A stretch of 64,000 nt of DNA, taken from assembly GCA_020726505.1 (NCBI GenBank), contig JAHLEZ010000022.1, positions 434,001 through 498,000 on the forward strand. The letters run 5' to 3'. Shown here piece after piece: positions 1 through 9,319 of the stretch. This stretch comes from Leptodontidium sp. MPI-SDFR-AT-0119. Lineage: Eukaryota > Ascomycota > Leotiomycetes > Helotiales > Leptodontidiaceae. The notes under the pieces were generated by a model. That model searched no databases and had not been told where the DNA came from. It worked only from the letters and a program-made list of their open reading frames with translations. The position numbers and the translations under genes were made by a program. Numbering within the stretch: the first letter of the stretch is position 1; every line of letters starts with the position of its first letter.

Positions 1-889
1 TACCGCATGGCGACGCCAAAGCTAGTTACAAGCCATCGCTGCCCCGCAACCCGATCTGCGCTGACGCTGATACTGGATCCCGCATACCGGTGTTCGCCAT
101 CGCGGAGGGTATCATTCACCAGGCCCGCACGGGTGCTACTGGCGTGGGTGTTGGCCTGCAAGTGGCCGTTGCTGTCGTGGTCGTCGTTCTAGCCGCTATA
201 CTCGCGTGGCCGGCCATGCCGCTCGTGACCGAGTGGCCGGCTCAGTGGCTTGCCCTGTCGGCGGCTGCGGAGGTCGACCAATCGACGCGACTTGACCTTG
301 CGGGTGGCCGTGAAGTGATGGGAGCGGGGACCCGTGTGCGGTCTGACCTTGTCCTGCGGCTTACGGGTATTCGGGACAGGCAACACGGTCTGGCTCTGTC
401 CGTTGACCGTTCGTTATCATAATGGGGAGGAAGAGAGCAATGCGCCATGTTTTGGAACCTCTCATTCTCGTATCTCCAGATATCACTGGCGCAACATGAA
501 GGGGCTGGCATCTCGGATACCCCGGGCTAAGAAATATTATTATTACTATGCACGCAACTTCAGATCATACTGCATACAGTCTCAACTTCAATCCTGTTCT
601 GGCTCTACAGCGGCGCCCATACATACTATCGGGCATTGAAATGTCCAGGAGGTAGGCACGTGACTGTCGCCGTTGTGAAAGCCACAGTTCATAAAGCCAC
701 AAAGTATAGCCTTAATGCCTAAGGCCAAAATATGCCCCTAGCCTAATTCGTCACGAGCTTCGATCCGAAGTATCTTTCCGCCTTGTGGCCAAGCATTGAT
801 TTGCGCGCAATAGCGGCCACAAGGCTTATGACGATTACTGGCGCAGAATATAGGTTCCGGAGCTCGGGTATAATCCTTTTATTAGTTTT
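1..889. other. Base-balanced segment, no gene recognised
   Basis: The first 660 bases have ordinary composition and open frames of up to about 110 codons on the plus strand, but the longest has no ATG start. It encodes a low-complexity Val/Ala-rich stretch that matches no family I know. From about 660 the sequence becomes non-coding and drifts into the first AT-rich block. I see no RNA gene or transposon end here. A gene cut by the left window edge cannot be excluded. Confidence 0.4.
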
Positions 890-1650
890 AGAAGTGGTGA
901 GAACTTGATAGTAGAGACATATCGGAGGGGCTTTATTTTAGCATAAAAATAGACGTTTTACAGAACAGGCGCCAGAGCAGTAACGTGAAGGTAAAATCTA
1001 GTGAGATTTGTATAGATTAATCACAGGTAGCTATAGAATATAATAGATACAGAAATTCGGCAGGCAGGGATATTTATAGAGAATTTGACATATTTGAAGT
1101 TAAAGTATTTGTCGAATTTTTCGCCACAGCGGGATTTTCGGGACGCAGGGACGCACGTTATGTATTGTCTCGAAAATTAATAACTTAGACGTATAAAAAA
1201 TGGCTAGGGGTGCTAGATACCCGTGACAAAATATACCAAAAAATTAGCTAACGTCTATCCCTGCGTGCCGAAAAAACCAGTGTGCCGGAAAAAATAATAG
1301 GTACTTTGACTTAAAGTATCCTAAAATCTGTACACACCTTATTATCTCCTATATTTTTTTATAAGTTATGTTCTATAGTTACTCTCGGACACTCTAAACT
1401 TCTCCCTACTAAAAAAATATATTCTTATTATTGCCCTGACGCCTGATTTGCAAATGGTCTCCTTTTATAATATAATAGTATTCCTCCACCTCAGCTCTAC
1501 TACCGAGCTTATCCTATCCCTAATACTTCTAAACGAGTCTTATCCGAGCTCTAAGGCCTCACTACTATACAAGAAATCGTTATAAGTCTTGTGGTGCTGT
1601 AGCAGGCAAATTCAAGTAAGGTTTGCCACGCAGATTAGTACCTCGGCTGC
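890..1650. other. Small AT-rich, RIP-like block
   Basis: An abrupt change to AT-rich sequence with many TA steps begins near 890 and ends near 1650, between two base-balanced segments. It holds the inverted-repeat structure at 1091-1318 and no readable protein relic. The composition is what RIP leaves in short repeats. Confidence 0.55.
1091..1318. repeat. Inverted-repeat pair related to a DNA-transposon terminus
   Basis: Arms of about 70 bases (1091-1160 and 1247-1318) are imperfect reverse complements, separated by 86 bases. Both outer ends read TA. Both inner ends read TAACGT followed by a GC-rich core (CCCTGCGT, CCGAAAA). The same core recurs once more, as a single half, at 5281-5330. It could be a MITE with TA outer ends, or two tail-to-tail copies of a Tc1/mariner- or Fot1-like terminus whose true outer end is the TAACGT side. 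No transposase is present. Confidence 0.5.
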
Positions 1651-2233
1651 CAATTTTGGTTTAGTGCGAAACAACCCCCCGCACGTCCCATATTTTTGCG
1701 CTTGTAATTTCATTTGTAATGCCTTAGGCATCAAGGCCAAAATGTGACTGCTTTAATGCCTGGCACCAGTGGCGTACTTGGGTGCCAGCCTGCGGCTCAC
1801 ATAAAAGCCTTCGAAATTGATTAGAATATTGGAAGCACAGTAGTATTCGACATCGGCTTCACACTCAACACTCTATGACTTCCATATGTTCGGCTAATCT
1901 TGCCTCATCACTACTAGCTCAATATTCAACATGAAGAAGGCTCGTTACGTTTGTTATTGTGATTTGACGCCTCATTTTGGCCAGCCTTGCTTTTAGAACT
2001 CAGCCACCGCCCGACTTTGCAGATATTCTTTGTCAGCGCAGCCGCATCTTACAACTCTGAGAACCTATCCCTCCACCATCGGGTCACTGATTTCCGCAGA
2101 ACGATACATTACAATTCGCAAAGCGTGCAGAATAGTAAGAACCACTGTGAACTAATATCAACCTTCGCACACCTCGCCATACCGGATGTATGCCGATGGG
2201 AATCCAAGTTGCTCCACTTCAACAACAGCGAGA

Positions 2234-4048
2234 ATGAGCGCGATATTCACATATCAACCTCTGGAACTGGGAAGCAGTCAGTTCAGAATACTGGAACTCT
2301 ATCCGGGGCCGTTTGGAGACCGAATTTCCTGTTCGATCATAAAGAGCTCCCTTGATTCAAAGCCTGAATACGAAGCGCTATCTTATACGTGGGGCAATCC
2401 TCGTCATCTAAGATGGATAAGTCTTAACGGATTCGATCACCCCATCACCGCCTCTCTTGAGGTTGCGTTACAATACCTTCGAAATACAGACGCTGTGCGT
2501 AGGCTGTGGGTAGATGCTCTTTGTATCAACCAGATGGATAGTGAAGAAAGGTCGCACCAGGTGAATCAAATGAGATCAATTTACCAGTCCGCGTCAACTG
2601 TCTTGGCTTGGTTGGGACCCCATCGGGATCACTCAGAAATTGGTCTCAATTTGATTGAGGAATTGGCGCAACCCCTCCTCCAGAAGACTCCTGGCCAAAC
2701 TATCCCTGTCGGCGAATTAGACCTCAATGCAATTGGGCCTGTCCGCAATCTACTATACCGGCCGTACTGGAGGAGAGTCTGGATTTTGCAAGAGGTCGCA
2801 GTAGCTGCTCGTGATCCCTTGATCGGCTGTGGCTGCAGCTGGCTTAGCTGGAACGTATGGAGCGGCGGTCTCTTTCACATCTACGCTCACTTTGGAAAAT
2901 TTGAGGTCCAAAATAGGCTCGATGGATACAAAGCAAGGTCATTTTTGCACAGATTTTTCGATGTCGACAAACTGCGTCACAATTTTCACGATATTAGCAA
3001 CAGCAGAACGAATATTGCCGACGTTGAGAGGAATGGGGAGCGGAGCAACATCTTGGAAATACTCCGAATGACTAGCAGTCATGATGCTACCGACCTACGA
3101 GACCGTATTTTTGGTGTTCTTGGACTTGTCAGAATTCAAGATGCCAGTGGAAAACGAAGCGATGCAATCTCACTCCCCTCACACTTCAAAATGATTCCTG
3201 ATTATACCAAAACATTATCTACTGTATACTGCGAGACATTCAGGTGGTTCTTGAAGATAGAGAAAACCCTGGAGATCCTGCAACGCCATTCTCACTTAAC
3301 TTGCGATTGGCTGCCTTCCTTTGTTCCAGATTTTGGGGGTCCTCTAGAATTAACCTTCCCAAACAACGGATCCGACAACTGGTATTGCTATTACCCATCA
3401 GGACCACTGAGGCCCTTTTCAGCGGAAGGACCTTGGCTATCAGATGACATGAGGACACTTATCGTAGAAGGGTTTCGTAATGACAGTATTGCCAAAATTG
3501 TGGATCTCCAAGGAATCAGGAATGCCCCAGCCCTGTTCATCCAGAGGATATGCAAAGAAATAATGCCAACCAAAAAGATGCTCAGAAATCCCACCAAGTA
3601 TCGGTACGTGATGGATGCTATCTGGAGAACTCTGGTCGCCAATCGTTCTCTACATAATGCTCGGCCTTGCCAAGACGACCATCGAGTTTCGTTCGCACGC
3701 CTCTGCCAGCAAGAAGATAACCCCGAGCTCTCTGAAAAACACATACAGGATGATCCAGACCTTCGGAAATTCTTGAAGGCAATGTTCCAAGCTATTGCTC
3801 TCGATGAATACTTACCACATCGACGTTTTATTGTATCGGCTTCGGGATACCTGGGCCTTGGCACGCCCAACTGCGAGAAGGAGGATATCATATGCATCTT
3901 GAGAGGCTATTCGATGCCAGTCATTCTGCGACCTATAGAAGACCACTATCGGTATATAGGATCTGCTTATGTACACGGAATCATGGGCGGAGAGGGGCAG
4001 CCAAATACTGTATCGGGCGAAGGATATTCCAAGTTCACTATTCGATAA
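2234..4048 (+). CDS. HET-domain protein (heterokaryon incompatibility family)
   Basis: The predicted protein is 604 aa with no intron. HET-domain proteins trigger or modulate programmed cell death after non-self recognition during hyphal fusion. The three HET blocks are clear: YEALSYTWG near residue 50, LWVDALCINQ near 91, and RRVWILQEV near 180. The C-terminus is also typical and complete, with a CILRGY..PVILRP segment followed by a YVHGIMGGE motif. I start at 2234 (MSAIF) because homologous proteins begin just before the YxPL element. An upstream in-frame ATG at 2186 would add 16 unlike residues. On the opposite strand about 390 bases downstream lies a NACHT-WD40 remnant, a common partner in fungal incompatibility loci. 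No disabling mutation is visible. The substrate or partner is unknown. Confidence 0.92.
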   Translation: MSAIFTYQPLELGSSQFRILELYPGPFGDRISCSIIKSSLDSKPEYEALSYTWGNPRHLRWISLNGFDHPITASLEVALQYLRNTDAVRRLWVDALCINQMDSEERSHQVNQMRSIYQSASTVLAWLGPHRDHSEIGLNLIEELAQPLLQKTPGQTIPVGELDLNAIGPVRNLLYRPYWRRVWILQEVAVAARDPLIGCGCSWLSWNVWSGGLFHIYAHFGKFEVQNRLDGYKARSFLHRFFDVDKLRHNFHDISNSRTNIADVERNGERSNILEILRMTSSHDATDLRDRIFGVLGLVRIQDASGKRSDAISLPSHFKMIPDYTKTLSTVYCETFRWFLKIEKTLEILQRHSHLTCDWLPSFVPDFGGPLELTFPNNGSDNWYCYYPSGPLRPFSAEGPWLSDDMRTLIVEGFRNDSIAKIVDLQGIRNAPALFIQRICKEIMPTKKMLRNPTKYRYVMDAIWRTLVANRSLHNARPCQDDHRVSFARLCQQEDNPELSEKHIQDDPDLRKFLKAMFQAIALDEYLPHRRFIVSASGYLGLGTPNCEKEDIICILRGYSMPVILRPIEDHYRYIGSAYVHGIMGGEGQPNTVSGEGYSKFTIR

Positions 4049-4436
4049 AATCGTGCTGTTCCTTCATTTAAACTCTACACCAGTATGAAAGAATTTATCG
4101 CGAGGAAAATATGCCCAGTGTGACTGAACAAAAAGCAGCCGGCAGAGCGCCATCTCCGTGGGCAATGGTACGATTGGCCGGATGTAGCTTCAAATAAGAT
4201 TCGAATAAATTTTGACAATCTGATACTATACGTAGAATCTGCAATCAGTTCCCCAGCGCCGGTAGCGGCAGGAGCCTATTTTTTTTCAGAATACAGTGAG
4301 CTGCTTTGACCTCCTAGGCACGCTCTTGCTGTGAGTCACGGGACCCTATCACATGATAATGGGCTCATCTGTTTTCCTTTGTTGCCTACTTCTGTTTATT
4401 GCATAGAGATACATATAAGCACCTGTAATTACAGTC
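4049..4436. other. Intergenic, 3' flank shared by two convergent genes
   Basis: About 390 bases of ordinary composition between the HET stop codon and the NACHT-WD40 remnant. There is a short oligo-T run near 4279 and no coding sequence that I can support. Confidence 0.5.
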
Positions 4437-4697
4437 TTAGAGCAGTAACTCTTCCAATACCAATCTTCCAGAATGACTGGTGACTAGACCCGTAACTTGC
4501 GCTGCAAACATATTTGCACGAGTGTCAGCACTCCAATGACATTCAACTTTGGGTAGTTGTTGAATCCATTGGGGTAATCGGTCTTCAAAAAAATTTCTTA
4601 CTATACTCATCATTGGCGTGAAAACAAGCGCACTGCAGTATACTTGTAGAGGGGATTCCCTAATTGATTGCTTGCTATGTAGTGCAAATCGTTTCAT
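4437..4697 (-). pseudogene. Fragment of a NACHT-WD40 (NLR-like) gene
   Basis: An 86-codon minus-strand frame carries the linker that joins the NACHT ATPase to the WD40 repeats in fungal NWD proteins: SPLQVYCSALVFTP, then SIVRNFF and PQWIQQLPKVE, ending in WSAD. In intact genes a P-loop NACHT domain precedes it and WD40 blades follow. Here neither is found: upstream (toward 5031) the frame holds only an unrelated-looking 99-codon stretch, and downstream it ends after about 25 residues. It is therefore a remnant, not a working receptor. It lies convergent to the HET gene at 2234-4048, and such pairs are typical of incompatibility clusters. It sits at the edge of the large AT-rich block. The family assignment rests on recognition of the linker motif alone. 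Confidence 0.6.
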
Positions 4698-5280
4698 ATC
4701 GTGTATAAACGCGTATAACTCGGGGCAATCGCTAGCCTAAAGAGAATATAGTCAGAAGGATTTCTGTGACATCTAACCATGCGAGCTTACGAGAGCAATT
4801 GACTTTCATGTAGCGATTGCATAAATCCCTTCGGAAAGCCTTGGATGTGGCATCATATGTTCGAGGCTCTCCCGGCGGGGAGGCCTCTGCCAGGGCTTTA
4901 TAAGGGCGGTAAATCCTTGCTCGCTTATTAAGATACGGCATTTGTATACGGAAGGTACCTCCTACCTTGTCCGGATAAACCCGGCAGGCAGGTTTCCTTA
5001 TGCTCTGTGTCTTCAAACTTTGGAGTTGCATTTAAATATAACAGAGGCTCTATGCCACGGCCCCGAATTCCAAGGACGGGTTAATAGTCATAATAGAACA
5101 GGGGGTAATAGTTATAGCAGCTTTTGACACTCTCAACGGGACGATCGATAGCAGAGCCAAATTGTAGTATTTTTCTAACCGCAAGCCAAGGCCTTATAGA
5201 GAAATATCTAAAGAATAGTAGCAAACAGATTGTAGCTTTATATATTTATGTGGTGGAGATTTAAGACCCCTGAACTAAAC

Positions 5281-5330
5281 AAAATTTTCGGCACACCTGT
5301 TTTTTCGGTACGCAGGGATGGACGTTAACC
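5281..5330 (-). repeat. Single half-copy of the terminus seen at 1091-1318
   Basis: This 50-base stretch matches the arms of the inverted repeat at 1091-1318, sharing the blocks TTCGGCACAC, TTTTTTCGG and CGCAGGGAT and ending in GACGTTAA. No partner arm is visible nearby, so it is probably the truncated end of another copy. Confidence 0.5.
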
Positions 5331-5482
5331 ATCACCTCACGTTAAAGATGTATTGTTATAAGCCCAGTGATGCAAGCACCTAGTCTCCCTTTTACTTATA
5401 GTTAATCTCTCATGATTTATAACTTCTTACCTTCTTTATCACTTTTGCTCTTGCCATCTAGGCCTTTTATAATGTCAAATCC

Positions 5483-6469
5483 CTAAATAGTCCTTCTTGT
5501 TTCCCTACATTCTTTTATAAGATTAGGGATTTTATATATATCCTCTCCGCGGTCCTTATAAATATCTTTGACCGAAAAACTATTTAGAGCAACTACTAAA
5601 TAGTTTATTATATAATCAATAAATTCGTTAAATGACTCGTCTTGAAAAACTACATTTTCTATTTTCAGCCCCCTTAAGTAATTATAAAAGGGAGACAGAG
5701 CTTCCCGTAACTCAGTGACTAAAATACTTACTCTAGTAATAATCACCCTTTTTGACTTCTTAAGTATGCTCTTTTTTATGATTTGTTAAAAGGTTTCTGA
5801 ACTTAGATATGCCTTAGTGTTATTAGAAAAAGATAACTCTTCTAGGTTCGAGCTAAGCAGTAAAACTTTCTTAATACCCTTTAGCGCCCGGCTTTTAGTA
5901 GTATAGTAATCGAATCGAAGCTCGAGAGATTATACTCGGCTAAGGAAAGGGCGGCCATAGTAAAGTAGCCATTTATAGTTACTAAGACGTAAGTTTTGGA
6001 TCTAGACTTTAAATAGTCTAGTTGACTTAACTAAGAGAATCGTGCTTATTGCTTGTGCCACGGTCTTTATACAACTACTACTAGGATTATTAAATCTCTT
6101 TAGATAATTATATATATTAATAGTAAGAGGCCGAGTGGAAGTTTAAAGTCCTTGGATGAGTACTGAAATGAGAGTATTCTCAATGTATAATCTCTTAGGG
6201 CTAAGGACATTTAAGCTAGTTTAAAACTAAATAAAGATCTCTTAAAGAAAATAGATAAAATAATCTTTTAAGATTTGTTTGGCTTAACTTAGACTTTCTT
6301 CTATTAGACGAACTAATATAGCCCGAAAACACTTCTTATTAAAGGCGTATATCTTATTATTATAAATCTTTTTGTAACTTTCTAGAAAGATTCGGCTATC
6401 TTTAATAAGTAACTCTTTTATAATGTGGTAAATAATCTCGGGTGTCAAGGTGACTAAAGGGGAAGACAT
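5483..6469 (-). pseudogene. RIP-decayed F-box-like gene relic, copy A
   Basis: On the minus strand from 6469 the frame opens with LTPEIIYHIIKELL, the usual N-terminal F-box helix pattern of fungal F-box proteins, then SYKKIYNN and AFNKKCF. The clean frame lasts 61 codons. After that it is broken by stops, and an 87-codon open piece at 5483-5746 probably belongs to the distal part. The N-terminal 60 residues are clearly homologous to the plus-strand relic at 26218. F-box proteins recruit substrates to SCF ubiquitin ligases, but this copy is dead. The F-box assignment is by pattern. The two relics being copies of one gene is much more certain than the function. Confidence 0.5.
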
Positions 6470-6684
6470 CGTATAATAGTGCTAAATCCCGGAATAATAA
6501 TTAGAGTATAGAAAAGAACAGAGACTTCGGCTTATATAGAGCGTAGTAGCTTAATTTTAAGGGTTCCCTATTCGGCTCCACGGGGAGGGGGGAACGTCCT
6601 AAAGGGTTCGGAAAGTGCCCCCGTAGAAGCCTAAATGTGCTCTTGTCAAACTGCCTTCAGATTGAATTGTCTAACAAAAGAACG

Positions 6685-6934
6685 TAACGTCTCTCCCTAC
6701 GTAGCGAGACTCCCTGTGTAGCGAGACAGACTAATGAGATCGCAAGGATTCTGATTTTTTCTTCGTAATATCTCTTTTAAACTAATAATAATAATCAAAA
6801 TTCATATTTAGAGTCAGTAATATATTCGCCACACTATTCCTCTTAATATAGTAATCTGTTAATCTCGAAATTCATTCAATTTAATTGGTCTGTCTCGGTA
6901 CACAGGGAGTCTCGCTACGTAAGGAGAGACGTTA
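6685..6934. mobile_element. MITE-like element with 51-bp terminal inverted repeats
   Basis: Arms at 6685-6735 and 6884-6934 are near-perfect reverse complements: left arm TAACGTCTCTCC..., right arm ...GGAGAGACGTTA. They enclose about 150 bases of AT-rich, non-coding DNA. The TA at each extremity fits the TA target duplication of Tc1/mariner-type elements. The arms are less decayed than their surroundings. No transposase frame is present, so it would be non-autonomous. Confidence 0.65.
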
Positions 6935-7369
6935 ACTTTGTGACTTTAGTCGTAGAATTATCGGATCTGTCTTATAATTTACGTAAGTTGTTCTCTAGTG
7001 ATATAATATTAAGGATCAAATTGCAATATAGAGTTTATTTGATAATAGTGTAGTTTTAACGAAAGTAAACGCTCTGCGCCCTAAGATTCTTATAATAAAT
7101 TGCCTTAATAGCGGCTATTGATAGTATTTCCTTTATATTAATTTTGATTTCTATCTTTTAAAAAGAGTATATATAATTAATAGAAAAGCTGAACTGTAGC
7201 AAAATAAAGTATTAATTAGTTCCTAATGCGGCTATTGTACCTTCTTTAAATAAAGATTGCGGTTGTAATAACTAATAGTATTATCAAAATAGCGCAGCCA
7301 GAAGCTCCCTAGCTATAACTACTTGCCACCCCTTTCTTTACTTAAATAAAGGGTTATAGATCCTAGATC

Positions 7370-7870
7370 TTTTTTTATACTTCGTATAAAATAACTATAA
7401 GTACTAATAGAAGTAAGTAATATATTACTCCAGAGACTAAAGAGATCCCGAATTTCAGAAAGAAGTGTACGAAGGAAAACAAACGAGTAAATATTAAGAA
7501 AACTAATATTATACTTATAATAAAGATAAATCCCAGGCCGAATCGTAAGTAGTATTCTATATTAGTCGGGTTAACTCTCGCCAAGATCCCCGCTAGAGGC
7601 TAAAGTGCCTAGAAGTCGTCCGCAACGAAGCTTATAACAGCTTCTAGTATAATCTTAGATACGTTTAATAGAAATTTATTATATTATTATATATAGTTAG
7701 CGAATCCTACGCAGAAACCCTTTATACCTATCGAATAATTTAGGGGAATTAATCCCTCGATAGCAGCTGTTGCGGCTGTTACGACGGCGCCCGCAGCGCT
7801 TTATACGTTATTAACTGTAGTTATAATAGCTGTGGTAAGCACGCTTGTCGCACCCTGGGCTTCGCTTATA
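7370..7870 (-). pseudogene. Relic of a multi-pass membrane protein, family unknown
   Basis: Read on the minus strand, this stretch gives a long hydrophobic frame (69 codons open at 7375-7584), including LGFIFIISIILVFLIF and VIYYLLLLVLIVILY, with two further membrane-length segments implied. Upstream in the same direction a soluble stretch contains NYSIGIKGFCVGF. Stops are frequent outside the open core. I do not recognise the family. RIP also creates artificial Ile/Leu/Phe-rich frames, so the hydrophobicity must be read with care. Confidence 0.25.
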
Positions 7871-7879
7871 AGAGGTTAG

Positions 7880-8540
7880 AGAAGGTTAGGTACTGAATTC
7901 GCGTATATCTTAGCTAATATGTGATCGGGGAGATAGATATTAGTAAAGTTAAACTATGACAGGTATTAAAGTTGTTCTCGAGTATATCACGATCCTGCTT
8001 TACTCGGTGGTCTTTTATAAATATTACTCTAAGTAACGCCTCTAGAAGTCTATAGATATCTGTGACTGTGCTCGTTTAGATCTTTACCTCTCTTAATTTC
8101 GCTCTTAGCCTATACTTAATACTCCCGGCTTCGGACTAATGTCTTTATCTTACACTTAGCACATAAAATCTCCTTACTTCTTATTATTTATTTACTCTTT
8201 AAACCCCTTAGTTATAGCCGAAGATAGTTATATTAAAGCCCTTAACACTCGATTTGTTAAGGTCAAGTTATTATTAGCCCTTATTATAAAGCCCTTCGCT
8301 CTTTAAGTACTACTAATTAAGGTTTATAGCGTTATACTTAAGGTAGCGCAAACTAAGTTTAAATCACCGACTTTACTAAAGGAACAAGTGATTAAGTATA
8401 TAGCCGCCGCCCTTAACGAGTAAACTTACGACGCTGTTCTTATCTTAGGCGTATATGTGAAATAGAGAATGATGGTGTGAATGATGATTCTATTGAGGGG
8501 GCATTTCTAGGTCTATATAACTACTTTGAGTACCGAGTAC
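7880..8540. other. Decayed sequence, content unidentified
   Basis: AT-rich DNA between the membrane-protein relic and the 50-bp tandem repeat. A plus-strand frame near 8200-8470 gives short protein-like stretches with interrupting stops, but I cannot name a family. Confidence 0.3.
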
Positions 8541-8544
8541 CAAG

Positions 8545-8775
8545 CTCTCGCATCGGTTATTAGCTTTGTATCAAGTTACTAGCTTTGTATCAAAGGCTCG
8601 CATCAGTTATTAGCTTCGTATCAAGTTACTAGCTTTGTATCAGAGGCTCGCATCGGTTATTAGCTTTGTATCAAGTTACTAGCTTTGTATCAGAGGCTCG
8701 CATCGGTTATTAGCTTTGTATCAAGTTACTAGCTTTGTATCAAAGGCTCGCATCGGTTATTAGGCTCGCATATGG
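8545..8775 (+). repeat. Tandem repeat, about 4.5 copies of a 50-bp unit
   Basis: The unit starts GGCTCGCATCGG and contains two related halves of about 19 bases, each with TAGCTTTGTATCA. Copies begin near 8545, 8595, 8645, 8695 and 8745 (the last partial) and differ by single transitions. The array lies about 210 bases upstream of the copia 5' LTR, outside the element. Confidence 0.85.
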
Positions 8776-8988
8776 CTAGTATTCTTATAGTATACGCGAG
8801 CCCCTTAACTAGTCCCGGATTAACACAACCGTATTATTAACGATTTAGAAGTGTAAAAGAGGCAATTACTAGTAATTAGTAAATAAAGAGTCCTTTAAGA
8901 AGCCTAAGGGGGTAAAGATAAATAGTCGCGTCTTTATTAAGGATATATTAATAGAGTTAGGGCAAATTTTATGAAGTCATTAGTAGTA

Positions 8989-9153
8989 TGTCGTGCACCA
9001 GGACCACTAGGGCCTACGGTGGTCGCTAGAACCAACTAAAAGCTGCTTATGTAACTAGATCTCTGGAGCTCCCGTATGGCTAGGGAGCTACCCCTTTACT
9101 TTACAATTCAAGACTTTTAAACTACCTAAAGCTCCTCCTTACAGTGCTCGACA
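8989..9153 (+). repeat. Copia 5' LTR
   Basis: 165 bp, from TGTCGTGCAC to GCTCGACA. It matches the 3' LTR at 24580-24744 throughout, with scattered transitions. It is preceded by TAGTA. Confidence 0.93.
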
Positions 9154-9319
9154 GTTAAGAGCCACACTGCCTCGTTCCACGAGCTACTAAATACGTATTA
9201 GACAGTACTATAGGTCGAGAAGGAAGCGTAAGTAAGCGTTAAGAGACACTCACACTACTGCTTAGAAAACTCTTTAAAAGTAATACCTCTTTAAAAGTTC
9301 CCCTTAACCGACTAATAAC

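Noticed and set aside
90..422. 110-codon frame at the left edge as a gene
   Set aside because: No ATG, Val/Ala low-complexity, and no recognisable motif.
711..1760. Direct repeat of AATGCC...GGCCAAAAT near 711 and 1720 as target-site or LTR
   Set aside because: The match is short, interrupted by extra bases and not accompanied by LTR ends or coding relics.
7375..7584. Intact small membrane protein
   Set aside because: The open frame is embedded in a longer relic with stops on both sides. RIP enriches Ile/Leu/Phe codons, so the clean stretch is not evidence of a working gene.
8545..8775. CRISPR-like array
   Set aside because: Units are contiguous without unique spacers and the genome is eukaryotic.
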